From the NCBI RefSeq assembly GCF_900188485.1, contig NZ_FZPH01000001.1:620001-684000 (forward strand): DNA of 64,000 bases, given 5' to 3'. Below, piece after piece: positions 27,869-37,685 of the stretch (position 1 is its first letter; every line of letters starts with the position of its first letter). The notes beneath the pieces were generated by a model that saw only the letters and a list, made by a program, of their open reading frames with translations, was not told the DNA's origin and did not search any database. This DNA is from Asanoa hainanensis (lineage in GTDB: Bacteria > Actinomycetota > Actinomycetes > Mycobacteriales > Micromonosporaceae). The position numbers and the translations under genes were made by a program.

Positions 27869-28915
27869 GTGGCGCCAACGATCCGCGACATCGCCCGCGC
27901 CGCCGGCGTTTCGGTGGCCACCGCCTCCAAGGGGCTCAACGGCAAGGGACGGATGCGCCCGGAGACCCGCCAGCGCATCCTGGACACGGCCCGGGAGCTC
28001 GACTTCCGGCCCAACCGCAACGCGAGCTCGCTGACCACCGGCCGCACGTACACGGTGGGTCTGCTGACCCGCGACGGGTACGGGCGGTTCACGCCGCCGC
28101 TGCTCGGTGGCGTCGAGGACTCGCTGTCGGTCGACACCGCGAGCCTGCTGCTCTGCGACGCCCGCCGCGACGCGGTCCGCGAACGGCACTACCTCGACGT
28201 GCTCGCGGCCCGCCGGGTGGACGGGCTGATCGTCACGGGCCGCGCCACCGACCCGGCCCCACCGCTGCCGCGCAGCCTGCCGTTCCCGGTGCTGTACGCG
28301 TACACGACCTCCAGCAACCCCGACGACAGCAGCATCACCGTCGACGACGAGCACGGCGGCTGGCTGGCGGCCCGGCAGCTGCTGCGCCAGGGCTGCCGGC
28401 GGATCGCGCACGTCACCGGGCCCATCTCCGTGCTCGCGGTCCGGGAACGGGTCGCCGGCGCCCGGCGGGCCCTGGCCGAGGCCGGGCTGGAGCTGCCCGA
28501 CGAGCTGATCACGTACGGCCCGTTCGCCGAGCGGACCGGCTTCGACGCCGCCCAGAAGCTGATGGCCGACGGGAAGGTCGACGGCATCTTCTGCGGCAGC
28601 GACCAGATCGGGCGGGGCGTCGCGGACGCGCTCGGCGGGCTCGGCGTGGGCATCCCCGACGACGTGGCCCTGGTCGGCTTCGACAACTGGACCCTGATCG
28701 CCAACGCCACCCGGCCGGGCCTGTGCTCGGTCGACATGAACCTCTACCGGCTGGGCCGGCTGGCCGCCGAGAGCCTGCTGCGCGCGATCGACGGCAACCC
28801 GGAGCCGGGCATCCGCCGGCTGCCGTGCTCGCTGGCGATCCGCGCGTCCTGCCCGGCCCCGATCACCGACAGCACCGAGTGGCTGGACGACAGCCCGCTC
28901 GTCCCCGACGCCTAG
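27869..28915 (+). CDS. LacI-family transcriptional regulator
   Basis: 348 aa, start GTG 27869 with GAAGGGG five bases upstream. The N-terminal LacI HTH (APTIRDIARAAGVSVATASK, then GLNGKGRMRPETRQRIL) and a periplasmic-binding-protein-like effector domain (IVTGRATDPAPPLPRSLPF, VGIPDDVALVGFDNW, RLGRLAAESLLRAIDG) are complete. It lies between the divergent sugar operons and is the obvious local repressor; the inducer is probably a mono- or oligosaccharide released by the locus. Confidence 0.93.
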   Translation: MAPTIRDIARAAGVSVATASKGLNGKGRMRPETRQRILDTARELDFRPNRNASSLTTGRTYTVGLLTRDGYGRFTPPLLGGVEDSLSVDTASLLLCDARRDAVRERHYLDVLAARRVDGLIVTGRATDPAPPLPRSLPFPVLYAYTTSSNPDDSSITVDDEHGGWLAARQLLRQGCRRIAHVTGPISVLAVRERVAGARRALAEAGLELPDELITYGPFAERTGFDAAQKLMADGKVDGIFCGSDQIGRGVADALGGLGVGIPDDVALVGFDNWTLIANATRPGLCSVDMNLYRLGRLAAESLLRAIDGNPEPGIRRLPCSLAIRASCPAPITDSTEWLDDSPLVPDA

Positions 28916-28940
28916 ACCCCCTTCTTGCACACATCACGCC

Positions 28941-28954
28941 GGCCCGTACGGGCC
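28941..28954. promoter_or_regulatory. GC palindrome between LacI and GH127 genes
   Basis: GGCCCGTACGGGCC is a perfect 14-bp palindrome, extended by GCC/GGC arms on each side. It lies 32 bp before the GH127 start. It may be a partial terminator behind lacI or an operator giving separate control to the downstream hydrolases. Confidence 0.4.
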
Positions 28955-28985
28955 CGGCGGCACCTCACCGCGCTTGGAGCTCCGC

Positions 28986-30860
28986 ATGTCTGAAAACCGC
29001 CATGGGCCCGTCGTCGACACCTCCGCCAGCCGGCACGCGCGGCTGCGGCCGGTCGCGCCGCAGGACGTGCGGGTCACGGACGACTTCTGGGCGCCCCGGC
29101 TGCGCCGCAACCGCGAGGTGACGATCCCCGCCCAGCACGAGCAGTGCGAGACGACCGGGGCGCTGCGCAACTTCGCGCGGGCGGCCGGCAGCGTCGGCGG
29201 TGACTTCAGCGGCCGGTACTACTCGGACTCCGACGTGTACAAGTGGATCGAGGCCGCGTCCTGGAGCCTGGCCACCGACCCGTCCGCGGAGCTCGGCGAC
29301 CGGCTCGACGCGGTCATCAAGCTGGTGTCCGGCGCCCAGGACGCCGACGGCTACCTCAACACCTACTTCTCGGTCGACCGCGTCGGCGAGCGCTGGACCG
29401 ACCTGGTGGTGCGGCACGAGATGTACTGCATCGGGCATCTGGTGGCCGCGGCCGTGGCGCACGTGCGGGCCACCGGCGAGACCACGCTGCTCGACGTGGC
29501 GCTGCGGGCGTGCACCCACATCGCTTCGCGGTTCGCGCCCGGTGAGGTGCCCGGCACGTGCGGCCACCCAGGGCTGGAGATGGCGCTGGTGGAGCTCTAC
29601 CGCACCACGGGCGACGAGCGGTGGCTGACGCTGGCGACCTGGCAGCTCGACTCGCGCGGGGCGGGCGTGCTGGACGGCAGCGAGTATCTGATCGACCACG
29701 AGCCGGTCCGGACCCAGTCGCGGGTGACCGGGCACGCCGTCCGGGCGCTCTACCTGTATGCCGGGATGGCCGACGTCGTGCTGGAGACCGGCGACGCGGA
29801 GCTCCGCGGCGCCCTGCAGCGACTCTGGGCCGACCTGTCCGGCGGGAAGACCGCGGTCACCGGCGGGGTCGGCGCGCGGTGGGACGGTGAGGCGTTCGGC
29901 GACGCGTACGAGCTGCCGGACCGCGCCTACAACGAGACCTGCGCCGCGATCGCGCACATCTTCCTGGCCTGGCGCCTGCTGCTGCTCACCGGCGAGCCCG
30001 AGTACCGCGACGCGGTGGAGACCGCGCTGCACAACGGCGTGCTGCCCGGCCTCTCGCAGTCGGGCACCGAGTTCTTCTACCAGAACCCGCTCGCCGACGC
30101 GGGCCGCCACCGCCGCGAGCCGTGGTTCAGCTGCGCCTGCTGCCCGCCGAACATCGCCCGGCTGCTCGCCTCCCTGCCCGGCTACCTCTACACCACCAGC
30201 GACGAGGGGCTGTGGGTGCAGCTCTACATCGGCAACCAGGCCGACCTGCGGCTGGCCGACGGGACGCCGGTGCGGGTGGACGTCGCCACCGGGCTGCCCT
30301 GGCGCGGCACGGTCGGGGTGACCGTGTCGCCGCCCGCGCCCACCGAGTTCACGCTGTTCCTCCCGGTGCCCGGCTGGGCCGGCGGCGACGTGACGGTCCG
30401 GGTCAACGGCGTGGACGCCGCGGTGGAGGCCGGGTCGCGGCAGGTCGCGCTGCGGCGCACCTGGACCGCCGGCGACAGCGTCGAGCTCGGTTTCGGCACC
30501 GAGGTCCGCGCGCTGGTGGCGCACCCGCGCGTGGCGGCCACGCACCACCGTGTCGCGTTGGCCCGCGGGCCGCTGGTCTACTGCGTCGAGCAGGCCGACC
30601 ACGAGACTCCGGTCGCGGGGCTCCGGCTGCGCGGCACCGAGGAATGGGCGGCCGAGCACCGGGCGGACCTGCTCGGCGGGGTCACGACACTGACCGCCAC
30701 CGGGTCGGCCGTCGCGGTCGACGACGGGCCGCTCTACCGGACCTACTCGGGCTCGCCGGAGCCGACTTCGTCCGTGCCGGTGACGGCCATCCCCTACTAC
30801 GCGTGGGCCAACCGGGCGCCGGGTGAGATGCGGGTGTTCATTCCCTTGGCCGACCGGTGA
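28986..30860 (+). CDS. GH127 beta-L-arabinofuranosidase-type hydrolase (DUF1680)
   Basis: 624 aa, start ATG 28986 with GGAG upstream. An (alpha/alpha)6 barrel with C-terminal beta-sandwiches. The cysteine-zinc catalytic site known from Bifidobacterium HypBA1 is visible: Glu317 and Cys319 in YNETCAAI, then Cys385 and Cys386 in FSCACCPPN, where the first of the adjacent cysteines is the expected nucleophile. No signal peptide. It should release beta-L-arabinofuranose (or a related sugar) from imported oligosaccharides. The next gene starts within its stop codon (GTGA). Confidence 0.93.
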   Translation: MSENRHGPVVDTSASRHARLRPVAPQDVRVTDDFWAPRLRRNREVTIPAQHEQCETTGALRNFARAAGSVGGDFSGRYYSDSDVYKWIEAASWSLATDPSAELGDRLDAVIKLVSGAQDADGYLNTYFSVDRVGERWTDLVVRHEMYCIGHLVAAAVAHVRATGETTLLDVALRACTHIASRFAPGEVPGTCGHPGLEMALVELYRTTGDERWLTLATWQLDSRGAGVLDGSEYLIDHEPVRTQSRVTGHAVRALYLYAGMADVVLETGDAELRGALQRLWADLSGGKTAVTGGVGARWDGEAFGDAYELPDRAYNETCAAIAHIFLAWRLLLLTGEPEYRDAVETALHNGVLPGLSQSGTEFFYQNPLADAGRHRREPWFSCACCPPNIARLLASLPGYLYTTSDEGLWVQLYIGNQADLRLADGTPVRVDVATGLPWRGTVGVTVSPPAPTEFTLFLPVPGWAGGDVTVRVNGVDAAVEAGSRQVALRRTWTAGDSVELGFGTEVRALVAHPRVAATHHRVALARGPLVYCVEQADHETPVAGLRLRGTEEWAAEHRADLLGGVTTLTATGSAVAVDDGPLYRTYSGSPEPTSSVPVTAIPYYAWANRAPGEMRVFIPLADR

Positions 30861-33259
30861 GCCGGCCCGTCTGGTACACGTTCGGCAACCACTTCCACTG
30901 GGTCGACATGCAGTGGCTGTGGGGGTACGGCGTGCTCGGCGCGTCCGTCCGGGACATGTTGGCGTTCAGCGCCGCCACGGGCGCGCGGGGCAACCTGAAC
31001 TTCGACGGTGTCGGCTTCGAGCGGATGGCCGCCGAGGAACCGTCCGCGCTCGCCTTGTTGCGGGACGCGGTCGCCGACGGGACCGTCGAGGTCGTCGGGG
31101 CCAGCTACGGCCAGCCGTACCCGCTGTTCCACCACGGCGAGTCGGCGGTGCGGCAGCTCACCTACGGGGTCCGGGCCGTGCGGCGGCTGCTCGGCGTGCG
31201 GCCGGTCAGCTTCTGGGAGGAGGAGTTCTCCTTCTATCCGCAGCTGCCGCAACTGCTGGCCGACACCGGCTACCGGTACGCGTCGCTGTTCTTCCAGTGG
31301 ACCTGGCACACCCCGCACGTGCCCGTCGAGGACGTCCCGGCGATCCGCTGGGAGGGCCTGGACGGCACGCGGATCCTCAGCACCCCGCGCGGTCCGCTCA
31401 ACCTGCACCAGTGGCCGGAGGACTTCGCCGCGCTGCGGGCGCATCCCCTGCTCACTGAATCGCCGGCGCCGGTCATCCAGCAGTGGCTGGAGCTGCTGCC
31501 GTCGCCGGACTGGATGTGCCGGTCCGAGCTGCTGGTCGACGGGATGACGGAGCTGCTGTCCACGCCGGGGATCGACGTGCGGTTCGGCACGCTGTCCGAG
31601 GTGCTCGACGCCGTCGGCACGGACGCGCCGGCGCGGGCGTACACGATGGACGACGTCTTCCACGGGATGAGCGTCGGCAAGAACGGCGATCGCGGGCACC
31701 GGCGCAGCCGGGAGACCGAGCAGGCGCTGCTCTCCGCGGAGTCGTTGAGCGTGCTGGCCGGGCGGCTCGGACGGCCCTATCCGCACTGGGACGTCTATCC
31801 CGTGTGGGAGCTTGAGGAGGGTTGGCGGGAGCTGCTGGCCTTCCAGCACCACGACAACGACGAGTGTGAAGGGCTGTGCGGCCACGTCGGCTACGCGGGC
31901 CTGGAGCGCGGGCACACGCTGGCTCGGGCGGTGCTGGACCGCACGGTCGCCCATCTCGCGGACCGGGTGGGCGGCGGGACCGTCGTGGTCAACCCGCTCG
32001 GTTGGGAACGGACCGCGGTCGTCGACGGTCAGCGCGTGGACGTGCCCGCCCTGGGGTGGACCGGGCTCGCCGGGACAGGGCCGGCGCCCGAGGTGGCGGT
32101 CGAGGAGTCCGCCGCGACCGTGACCCTGCGGCGGGGCTCCTTCGCGGTGACCGTCGACCGCCGGCGCGGTGTGGTGAGCCGGATCGGATCGCTCGACTGT
32201 GGACCGTCCGGGCTCGGCGGCCTGCGCTGCGAGCGTGACGGCACCGAGGTCGCGTACACGCCGGTCTCGGTCGACGTCGCCGGCGACGCGGTCGTCATCC
32301 GCCTCGGCTCGCCGGCCGGCGACGAGGTCCGGCTGACCGTGGCGCTCGCGCCGGAGCTCGACGCCGTCGACCTGTCCTTCGACGCCGACGCGATCGCGCC
32401 GCCGGACGGCCGGCACCACGCCAGCCTGATGACGCTGGTGGAGCCGGACCTGGACGTGCGGACCGTGCTGCACGACACCCCTTATGCGGTCACCCCGGTC
32501 ACCGGTCGGGGGCGCTATCCGCGGAAGTACCCGACCGGCGACTGGATGACCTCGCCGCAGGAGTTCGAGGAGGTCGTCGACCCGTTCACGGGGCTGCAGC
32601 TGGTCGACCTGCTCGACGCGGACGGTGCCGGGCTGCTCTGGCTGCACGACGGCAGCCAGGGCTTCCTGCGGGCGACCACCGGATTCTGGAACGTGCTGTC
32701 CATGCGCGACCCGTGGGACGAGGACAAGTTCTCGGCCTCGGTGCACGCGCGGGTGCGGGTGCTGCCGCACCGGGGCCTGGACTCCGCCACGCGTTGGCGA
32801 CTGGCGCAGGAGTTCACCCGGCCGGTCCTGGTGGCCCGCCCGTCAGGGCCCGGCGGCGACCAGCCGGAGTCGTACTCCCTGTTGCGGTTGGACGGGCTGC
32901 CGGGCGCCGTGGTCACCGCGGTCTACCGGGAGACGGGCTACGCGGGGACCGCGCTGCCGGACCACGCCACGACGGCGCTGGACCGGCCGGTGCTGGTCCG
33001 GCTGGTGGAGTTCGCGGGCGTCGCCGGCTCGGCGGAGCTGGTGGTGGACGGCACCGTCGCCGGAGCCTGGCGGGCGACCACCCTCGGCGAGCTACGCGAG
33101 GCGCTGCCCGTCGAGGGCTCGCGGGTCACGGTCGCCCTGCGGCCGTTCGAGATCACCACTGTCGTGCTGGACCTGGTCGAGGCGGCCAAGCAGGCCCGGG
33201 ACCTCGATGCCCACCGCGAGGTCTGGGCGACCGTCCACCGCACCGAGGAGCCAACGTGA
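30857..33259 (+). CDS. GH38-like glycoside hydrolase with altered nucleophile region
   Basis: 800 aa, GTG start overlapping the GH127 stop. The N-terminal domain resembles GH38 alpha-mannosidases: the zinc site near NHFHWVDMQW (His12, His14, Asp17) with one residue inserted relative to HxHxDPGW, and FQHHDND (His331-Asp333) matching the conserved HHD zinc/active-site loop. The nucleophile strand, usually WxIDPFGHSxxxP, reads FWEEEFSFYPQLP (119-131), placing Glu123 where Asp is expected. The C-terminal beta-sandwich region (360-800) is typical in size. Function may be on a non-mannose substrate. Cytoplasmic. Confidence 0.75.
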   Translation: MSRPVWYTFGNHFHWVDMQWLWGYGVLGASVRDMLAFSAATGARGNLNFDGVGFERMAAEEPSALALLRDAVADGTVEVVGASYGQPYPLFHHGESAVRQLTYGVRAVRRLLGVRPVSFWEEEFSFYPQLPQLLADTGYRYASLFFQWTWHTPHVPVEDVPAIRWEGLDGTRILSTPRGPLNLHQWPEDFAALRAHPLLTESPAPVIQQWLELLPSPDWMCRSELLVDGMTELLSTPGIDVRFGTLSEVLDAVGTDAPARAYTMDDVFHGMSVGKNGDRGHRRSRETEQALLSAESLSVLAGRLGRPYPHWDVYPVWELEEGWRELLAFQHHDNDECEGLCGHVGYAGLERGHTLARAVLDRTVAHLADRVGGGTVVVNPLGWERTAVVDGQRVDVPALGWTGLAGTGPAPEVAVEESAATVTLRRGSFAVTVDRRRGVVSRIGSLDCGPSGLGGLRCERDGTEVAYTPVSVDVAGDAVVIRLGSPAGDEVRLTVALAPELDAVDLSFDADAIAPPDGRHHASLMTLVEPDLDVRTVLHDTPYAVTPVTGRGRYPRKYPTGDWMTSPQEFEEVVDPFTGLQLVDLLDADGAGLLWLHDGSQGFLRATTGFWNVLSMRDPWDEDKFSASVHARVRVLPHRGLDSATRWRLAQEFTRPVLVARPSGPGGDQPESYSLLRLDGLPGAVVTAVYRETGYAGTALPDHATTALDRPVLVRLVEFAGVAGSAELVVDGTVAGAWRATTLGELREALPVEGSRVTVALRPFEITTVVLDLVEAAKQARDLDAHREVWATVHRTEEPT

Positions 33260-34386
33260 GCCACTTCCCCCGCGTCGCGCGCGGCGTGCACTCGTACCCC
33301 CGGGACGACTCGGACCCCGCACCGCTCGGGCTCGGAGTGGTCGGGCTGCACGAAGGCCGCACGGCGTTGCTGGCCGCCTATCGGACCCGAAGCGTGCGGC
33401 CGGTGGCCGGCTGCGACCTCGATCCCGCCACCCGGGCCGAGGTGGGCGCGGAGGTGCCGGACGTGGCGATGACCGCGTCGTACGCCGAGCTGCTGGCCCG
33501 CGACGACGTGCGGATCGTGGGTGTCTACACGCCGGACCACCTGCACGCCGAGCACATCGTCGCGGCGTTCGAGGCCGGCAAGGACGTGGTGTGCACCAAG
33601 CCGATCGTCAACGACTTCGCCGCGGCCCGGTCGGTGCTGGCCGCGGCCCGGCGCACGGGTCGGCGGCTGCTGGTCGGCCAGTCCACCCGGTTCTTCGAGT
33701 CGTTCCGTCGCCAGCGTGCCGCGTTCGAGCGGGGCGAGGTGGGCGACGTCGAGGTGGTCGAGGCCCACTACACGCACCGGATGGACTGGTACTACGACCG
33801 GGCGCCGTGGATCGTCGACGGCACCGACTGGGTCTATCTCGGCCTGAGCCACCCGCTGGACCTGCTCCGCTGGTACCTGGGTCCGATCGCGACGGTGTCG
33901 GCCGTGGGCGCCCGCTCGGCGCTGGCCCGGGCGCACGGGTGCGCGTCGTACGACATCTACTCGGTCAACGCGACGACCGCGGACGGCCGGATCGGCCGGG
34001 TGTTCGGCCACTACGGGACGCACGAACTGCCCCGGGCCCGCAACTCGATCGAGTGTGTCCTCTATGGATCGGACGGCACGTCGATGGCGCAGTACCACGA
34101 CATGCGCTATCTGCACACGGCGCCGGACGGCACGGAGGTGGTGGAGGACATGCTGTACGAGTACCGCCACTACCACTTCAACAACGAGGTGCACGGCATG
34201 CACTACGGGGAGTTCGCGAACTATCTCCAGTATTTCGCGGACGCGCTCCGGTCGGGCGCCGCGCACTCCCCCGACCTGGTCGAGGGCATCGAGACGTTCT
34301 GCCTGATGGAGGCGGTCCGCCGGTCCGCGTTGACCGGCGGCGCCCCTGTCGACGTGGTCTCGCTGGTGGAGCAGGTCAGTAGCTGA
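33256..34386 (+). CDS. Gfo/Idh/MocA-family oxidoreductase
   Basis: 376 aa, GTG start overlapping the preceding stop in GTGA. The N-terminal Rossmann domain (LGLGVVGLHEGRTALLAAYR) has an atypical glycine pattern, GVVGLHEG. The EKP-type motif appears as CTKPIVND, with Thr-Lys-Pro. The C-terminal alpha/beta domain contains DWVYLGLSHPLDLLRWY, carrying the conserved His in the HPLD position. It would oxidise or reduce a sugar or sugar acid using NAD(P). It is the last gene of the rightward operon and overlaps the convergent EEP gene by 11 bp. Confidence 0.88.
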   Translation: MSHFPRVARGVHSYPRDDSDPAPLGLGVVGLHEGRTALLAAYRTRSVRPVAGCDLDPATRAEVGAEVPDVAMTASYAELLARDDVRIVGVYTPDHLHAEHIVAAFEAGKDVVCTKPIVNDFAAARSVLAAARRTGRRLLVGQSTRFFESFRRQRAAFERGEVGDVEVVEAHYTHRMDWYYDRAPWIVDGTDWVYLGLSHPLDLLRWYLGPIATVSAVGARSALARAHGCASYDIYSVNATTADGRIGRVFGHYGTHELPRARNSIECVLYGSDGTSMAQYHDMRYLHTAPDGTEVVEDMLYEYRHYHFNNEVHGMHYGEFANYLQYFADALRSGAAHSPDLVEGIETFCLMEAVRRSALTGGAPVDVVSLVEQVSS

Positions 34387-35380
34387 CGAACCCGTACAAC
34401 GCCTTGTGGTTGGACTTGGTCGCGGCCACGGTGTGGCCGACTGGCGACGACTGCACGGTGCCTCGGACGAACAGGTAGTCGATCTTGCTGGATCCGCTGG
34501 TGGCCGCGGTGCCGTACCCCGTCATGCCGTAGCTCGACAACGTGCTGGCCGGGATGCCGGTGCGGTTCGCGTCGATGCCGACGATCCGGATCGTCGACGC
34601 GTTGAGCAGGCTGGTGGCGTCGGCGCCCAGGTGGATGCCGGTCGAGCCGATGCCCTTGTCGCCGTCACCGGCGCAGGCGTTCTGCCGGTTCTCCTCGGGC
34701 AGGTGCATGGTGGCGGCGAACACGGACGTCCCGGAGTCCTTGAGCGTGAACCGCGCCGCGATCGCGCTGGTCCGCTTCCACTTGTACTCGTAGGTGCTGC
34801 CGTCGTCGTTGTTCGGTGGCTTGTAGAGGGTGCAGCCGGCGCCGTTGGCGTAGGAGGTGCCGGGCTTGAGCCAGCCGGCGCTCCAGTACTTGGAGATGTC
34901 GCCGGCCGCGAGGCTCAGCCGCTGCGAGTTGTAGATGATCCCGTTGGTCTGCTTCTTCTTCAGGTCGCCGAGGTCCTGCTGGCTGCACTTGTGGGTGCCG
35001 CCCCACGGCTCGGGGTCGTCCCACGCCACGATCGCCTTGTAGGTGCCGGCCGGCAGGCCGAACTTCGCGGAGAGCTGGTCCGCGTACGCCGTCGCCTGCC
35101 CGGTGCCGCGGACCTGCTGGACGATCAGCAGGTCCGGCGCCTTTACGCCGGCCGTCCCGGTCTGGCCCGCGTCGTCGACGAGCATCGAGGTCAGATGGTC
35201 CGGCCCGGAGACACGCGTACACGTACCGTCGGCGTTGTTGCGGACCAGGTTCTCGATGTTGTTGTTGTAGACCCGCAACGTGCGGTCAACGGCCGCGGCG
35301 GCCGGCGGGGCCGCCACCACCAGGCCGGACGCGAGCATGGCAACCGCCAGCCCGAGGCCGTGAACAGTCCGGAAACGCAT
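34376..35380 (-). CDS. Secreted endonuclease/exonuclease/phosphatase-fold protein
   Basis: 334 aa. A Sec signal peptide covers residues 1-29 (MRFRTVHGLGLAVAMLASGL, cleavage near AAAAVD). EEP motifs are LRVYNNNIENL (metal-binding Asn), VGIDANRTG (Asp-x-Asn), KIDYLFVRG and the terminal SNHKAL, where family members usually have SDHxP. Several cysteines (TCTR, HKCSQQ, GCTL, NACAG) suggest disulphides outside the cell. The start at ATG 35380 has AAGGGAG upstream. It is likely a nuclease or phosphodiesterase; Asn in place of Asp in the last motif leaves activity uncertain. Confidence 0.82.
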   Translation of the reverse strand: MRFRTVHGLGLAVAMLASGLVVAAPPAAAAVDRTLRVYNNNIENLVRNNADGTCTRVSGPDHLTSMLVDDAGQTGTAGVKAPDLLIVQQVRGTGQATAYADQLSAKFGLPAGTYKAIVAWDDPEPWGGTHKCSQQDLGDLKKKQTNGIIYNSQRLSLAAGDISKYWSAGWLKPGTSYANGAGCTLYKPPNNDDGSTYEYKWKRTSAIAARFTLKDSGTSVFAATMHLPEENRQNACAGDGDKGIGSTGIHLGADATSLLNASTIRIVGIDANRTGIPASTLSSYGMTGYGTAATSGSSKIDYLFVRGTVQSSPVGHTVAATKSNHKALYGFVSY

Positions 35381-35431
35381 GGCAAAAAGCTCCCTTGATC
35401 GTCAGCCTTTTGCAAAATCCTACCGACGACG

Positions 35432-37600
35432 CTAGTGGCGGAAGCCCAGGCGGGTGTGGAGGCGGGCCAGGGGGCGGGGTGACCACCAGTTGCGGCGGCC
35501 CAGCAGGGTCATCGTCGCCGGGACCAGGACGCAGCGGACCAGGGTCGCGTCGATCGCTACCGCTACCGCCAGGCCCAGGCCGATCTGTTGCACCGTGCCG
35601 ATCCGGCCCGTCAGGAAGCAGCTGAAGACCACCACCATGAGCAGCGCTGCCGAGGTGATGATGCGGCCCGAGCTCTGCAGGCCGTGGCGCACCGCCACGT
35701 CGTTCGGCTCGCCGCGGTCGACGTGTTCCTTGATGCGGGCCAGCAGGAACACCTCGTAGTCCATCGACAGGCCGAAGGCGAACGCGAACACCGTCACGAG
35801 GACGAACGGGCTGAGGCCGCCGACGACGTGGGTGTGCAGGACGCCCGCCAGGAAGCCGTGCTCGAAGACCGCGTTCAGCACGCCGAAGGTGGCGCCCAGG
35901 GAGACCACGTTCATCAGTACGGCCTTGATCGGCACGACCAGCGACGCGGTCATCGCCCAGAGCAGCACGACCATCGCCAGCAGGGTCAGGGCGATCGCGT
36001 ACGGGAGCCGGGACAGCAGCAGGTCGTTGAGGTCACGGTGGAAGCCCGCGATGCCGGTCACCCACGACTCGACGCCGTCGGGGCGGTCGGCGCGCGCGGC
36101 GTCGACCAGGCGCAGCGCGGCCTCGCCCTCCGGGTCGCCGACGGCGTCGAGGTCGACGGTGGCGACACCCGGCGCGATCTGCTCGGCCGGGCGGACGCCA
36201 GCGATGTCCGGGGAGTTCAGCGACCTGGCCCAGGACTCCAGAGTTGCCGCGTCGGTGCGGGCCACGACCGTGACGGCCGGCTGGGCCGGGCGGGCGAAGT
36301 CGGCGGCCAGCACGTCGATCACCCGGACCGACTCCAGCGAGCGGGGCAGGCCGTCGAGGTCGTCGACCTTGACCGTCATGGTCAGCAGCGGCAGGCCGGC
36401 GGCGAGCAGGACCGCCGCGGTGGCCAGCGCGGTGACCAGCGGCCGACGCTGCACGCCGTGGGCGAGCCGGTAGAAGAAGCCCTCGTCACGTTGAGCCCTA
36501 ACCTTCGCCGGCTTGATCCAGCGCTTGAACAGGCCCAGCAGGGCCGCGCTGAAGGTCAGCGCTACCAGCATCGCCACCAGCGCGATCGAGACGCCGGCGG
36601 CGCCCAGCGCGGACAGGGCGGTCACGCCGAAGACCAGCAGACCGGCGAGGGCCGCCGCGACGGTCAGCGCGGAGAAGAAGATGGTGCGCCCGGCCGTCGC
36701 CCAGGCCGCGCCGATCGCGTCGGCGGGCGAACGGCCGGCGGCGAGCTCGTCGCGGTAGCGGGCGACCAGCAGCAGTCCATAGTCGACGGACAGGCCGAGG
36801 CCCATCAGCGTCACGACGGTGACCGCGTTCTGGTCGAGGGTGGTGATGTTGGCGAAGAACAGCAGCACGGTGAACGAGCCGGCGATCGAGACGATCGCGC
36901 CGAGCACCGGGATCACGGCGGCGAGCAGGCCGCCGAAGACGAAGATCAGCACGAGGAGGGTGATCGGCAGGGAGAGCTGCTCGGCGAACGACAGGTCCTT
37001 CTGCGCCTGCTCGTTGGCCTGGCGGTTGACCAACCGGCCCCCACCGACCTCGACGGTGGCCTCGGGCTCGCCGGCGGCCTTCAACGCCGGCCCGAGTGCG
37101 CGCAGCTCGGTCACGGCGGCGTCGGTGGCGGTGTCGAGATCGTCTCCCGAGAGATCGGCCAGCCGGGCCTGGAGGAGCAGGCCGCGTCCGTCCTCGGCGC
37201 GCAGTGCGGCGGCGGACGGGCTGTCGCCGAACGGCGTGAGTACGCCGGTGATGCCACTGACGGAGCCCAGCTTGCCGGCCGCGGCGAGCACCGCCGCGCG
37301 TACCTCCGGCGAATTGGGGTCGACTCCCCGCACCACCCCGATGATCGATCCGGCCGAGGTCGACGCGTCGGAGATGACCTCGCTGCCGGCCACCGACTCC
37401 AGTGACGACGGGCCCCGGTCGTCGTCGAGTCCCGCGAACACCGGGCCGGCGGTGAACCCGCCGGCCACGACAGCGACCAGCCACAGCCCCAGGACGGTCC
37501 AGCGGCGCCGGAAGCACCAGCGGCCCAGCCGGCCGAGCATGGTGGTCGGCGCCGGCAGCGGCGTCGTGTCGGGCCGGGTGGCCGGAGTCGTCTGCGTCAT
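35432..37600 (-). CDS. MMPL-family RND transporter
   Basis: 722 aa with 12 predicted transmembrane helices in two repeats. The first helix is at about 35-55 (WTVLGLWLVAVVAGGFTAG), two extracytoplasmic porter domains lie after helices 1 and 7, and the conserved proton-relay region is GLGLSVDYGLLLVARYRDEL, with the counterpart AFGLSMDYEVFLLARIKEH. It exports lipids, siderophores or other hydrophobic compounds by proton antiport. No adjacent regulator. The N-terminal 20 residues are low complexity, so an internal start at MLGRLGRW is possible. Confidence 0.93.
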   Translation of the reverse strand: MTQTTPATRPDTTPLPAPTTMLGRLGRWCFRRRWTVLGLWLVAVVAGGFTAGPVFAGLDDDRGPSSLESVAGSEVISDASTSAGSIIGVVRGVDPNSPEVRAAVLAAAGKLGSVSGITGVLTPFGDSPSAAALRAEDGRGLLLQARLADLSGDDLDTATDAAVTELRALGPALKAAGEPEATVEVGGGRLVNRQANEQAQKDLSFAEQLSLPITLLVLIFVFGGLLAAVIPVLGAIVSIAGSFTVLLFFANITTLDQNAVTVVTLMGLGLSVDYGLLLVARYRDELAAGRSPADAIGAAWATAGRTIFFSALTVAAALAGLLVFGVTALSALGAAGVSIALVAMLVALTFSAALLGLFKRWIKPAKVRAQRDEGFFYRLAHGVQRRPLVTALATAAVLLAAGLPLLTMTVKVDDLDGLPRSLESVRVIDVLAADFARPAQPAVTVVARTDAATLESWARSLNSPDIAGVRPAEQIAPGVATVDLDAVGDPEGEAALRLVDAARADRPDGVESWVTGIAGFHRDLNDLLLSRLPYAIALTLLAMVVLLWAMTASLVVPIKAVLMNVVSLGATFGVLNAVFEHGFLAGVLHTHVVGGLSPFVLVTVFAFAFGLSMDYEVFLLARIKEHVDRGEPNDVAVRHGLQSSGRIITSAALLMVVVFSCFLTGRIGTVQQIGLGLAVAVAIDATLVRCVLVPATMTLLGRRNWWSPRPLARLHTRLGFRH

Positions 37601-37685
37601 ACCCGAGATCCTGCTCCGGTGTCCACCCTCGACACCTCCGGGGCGGGCCCGGACCCGAACCCCGAGCCGCAGATGGGGGAAATGG

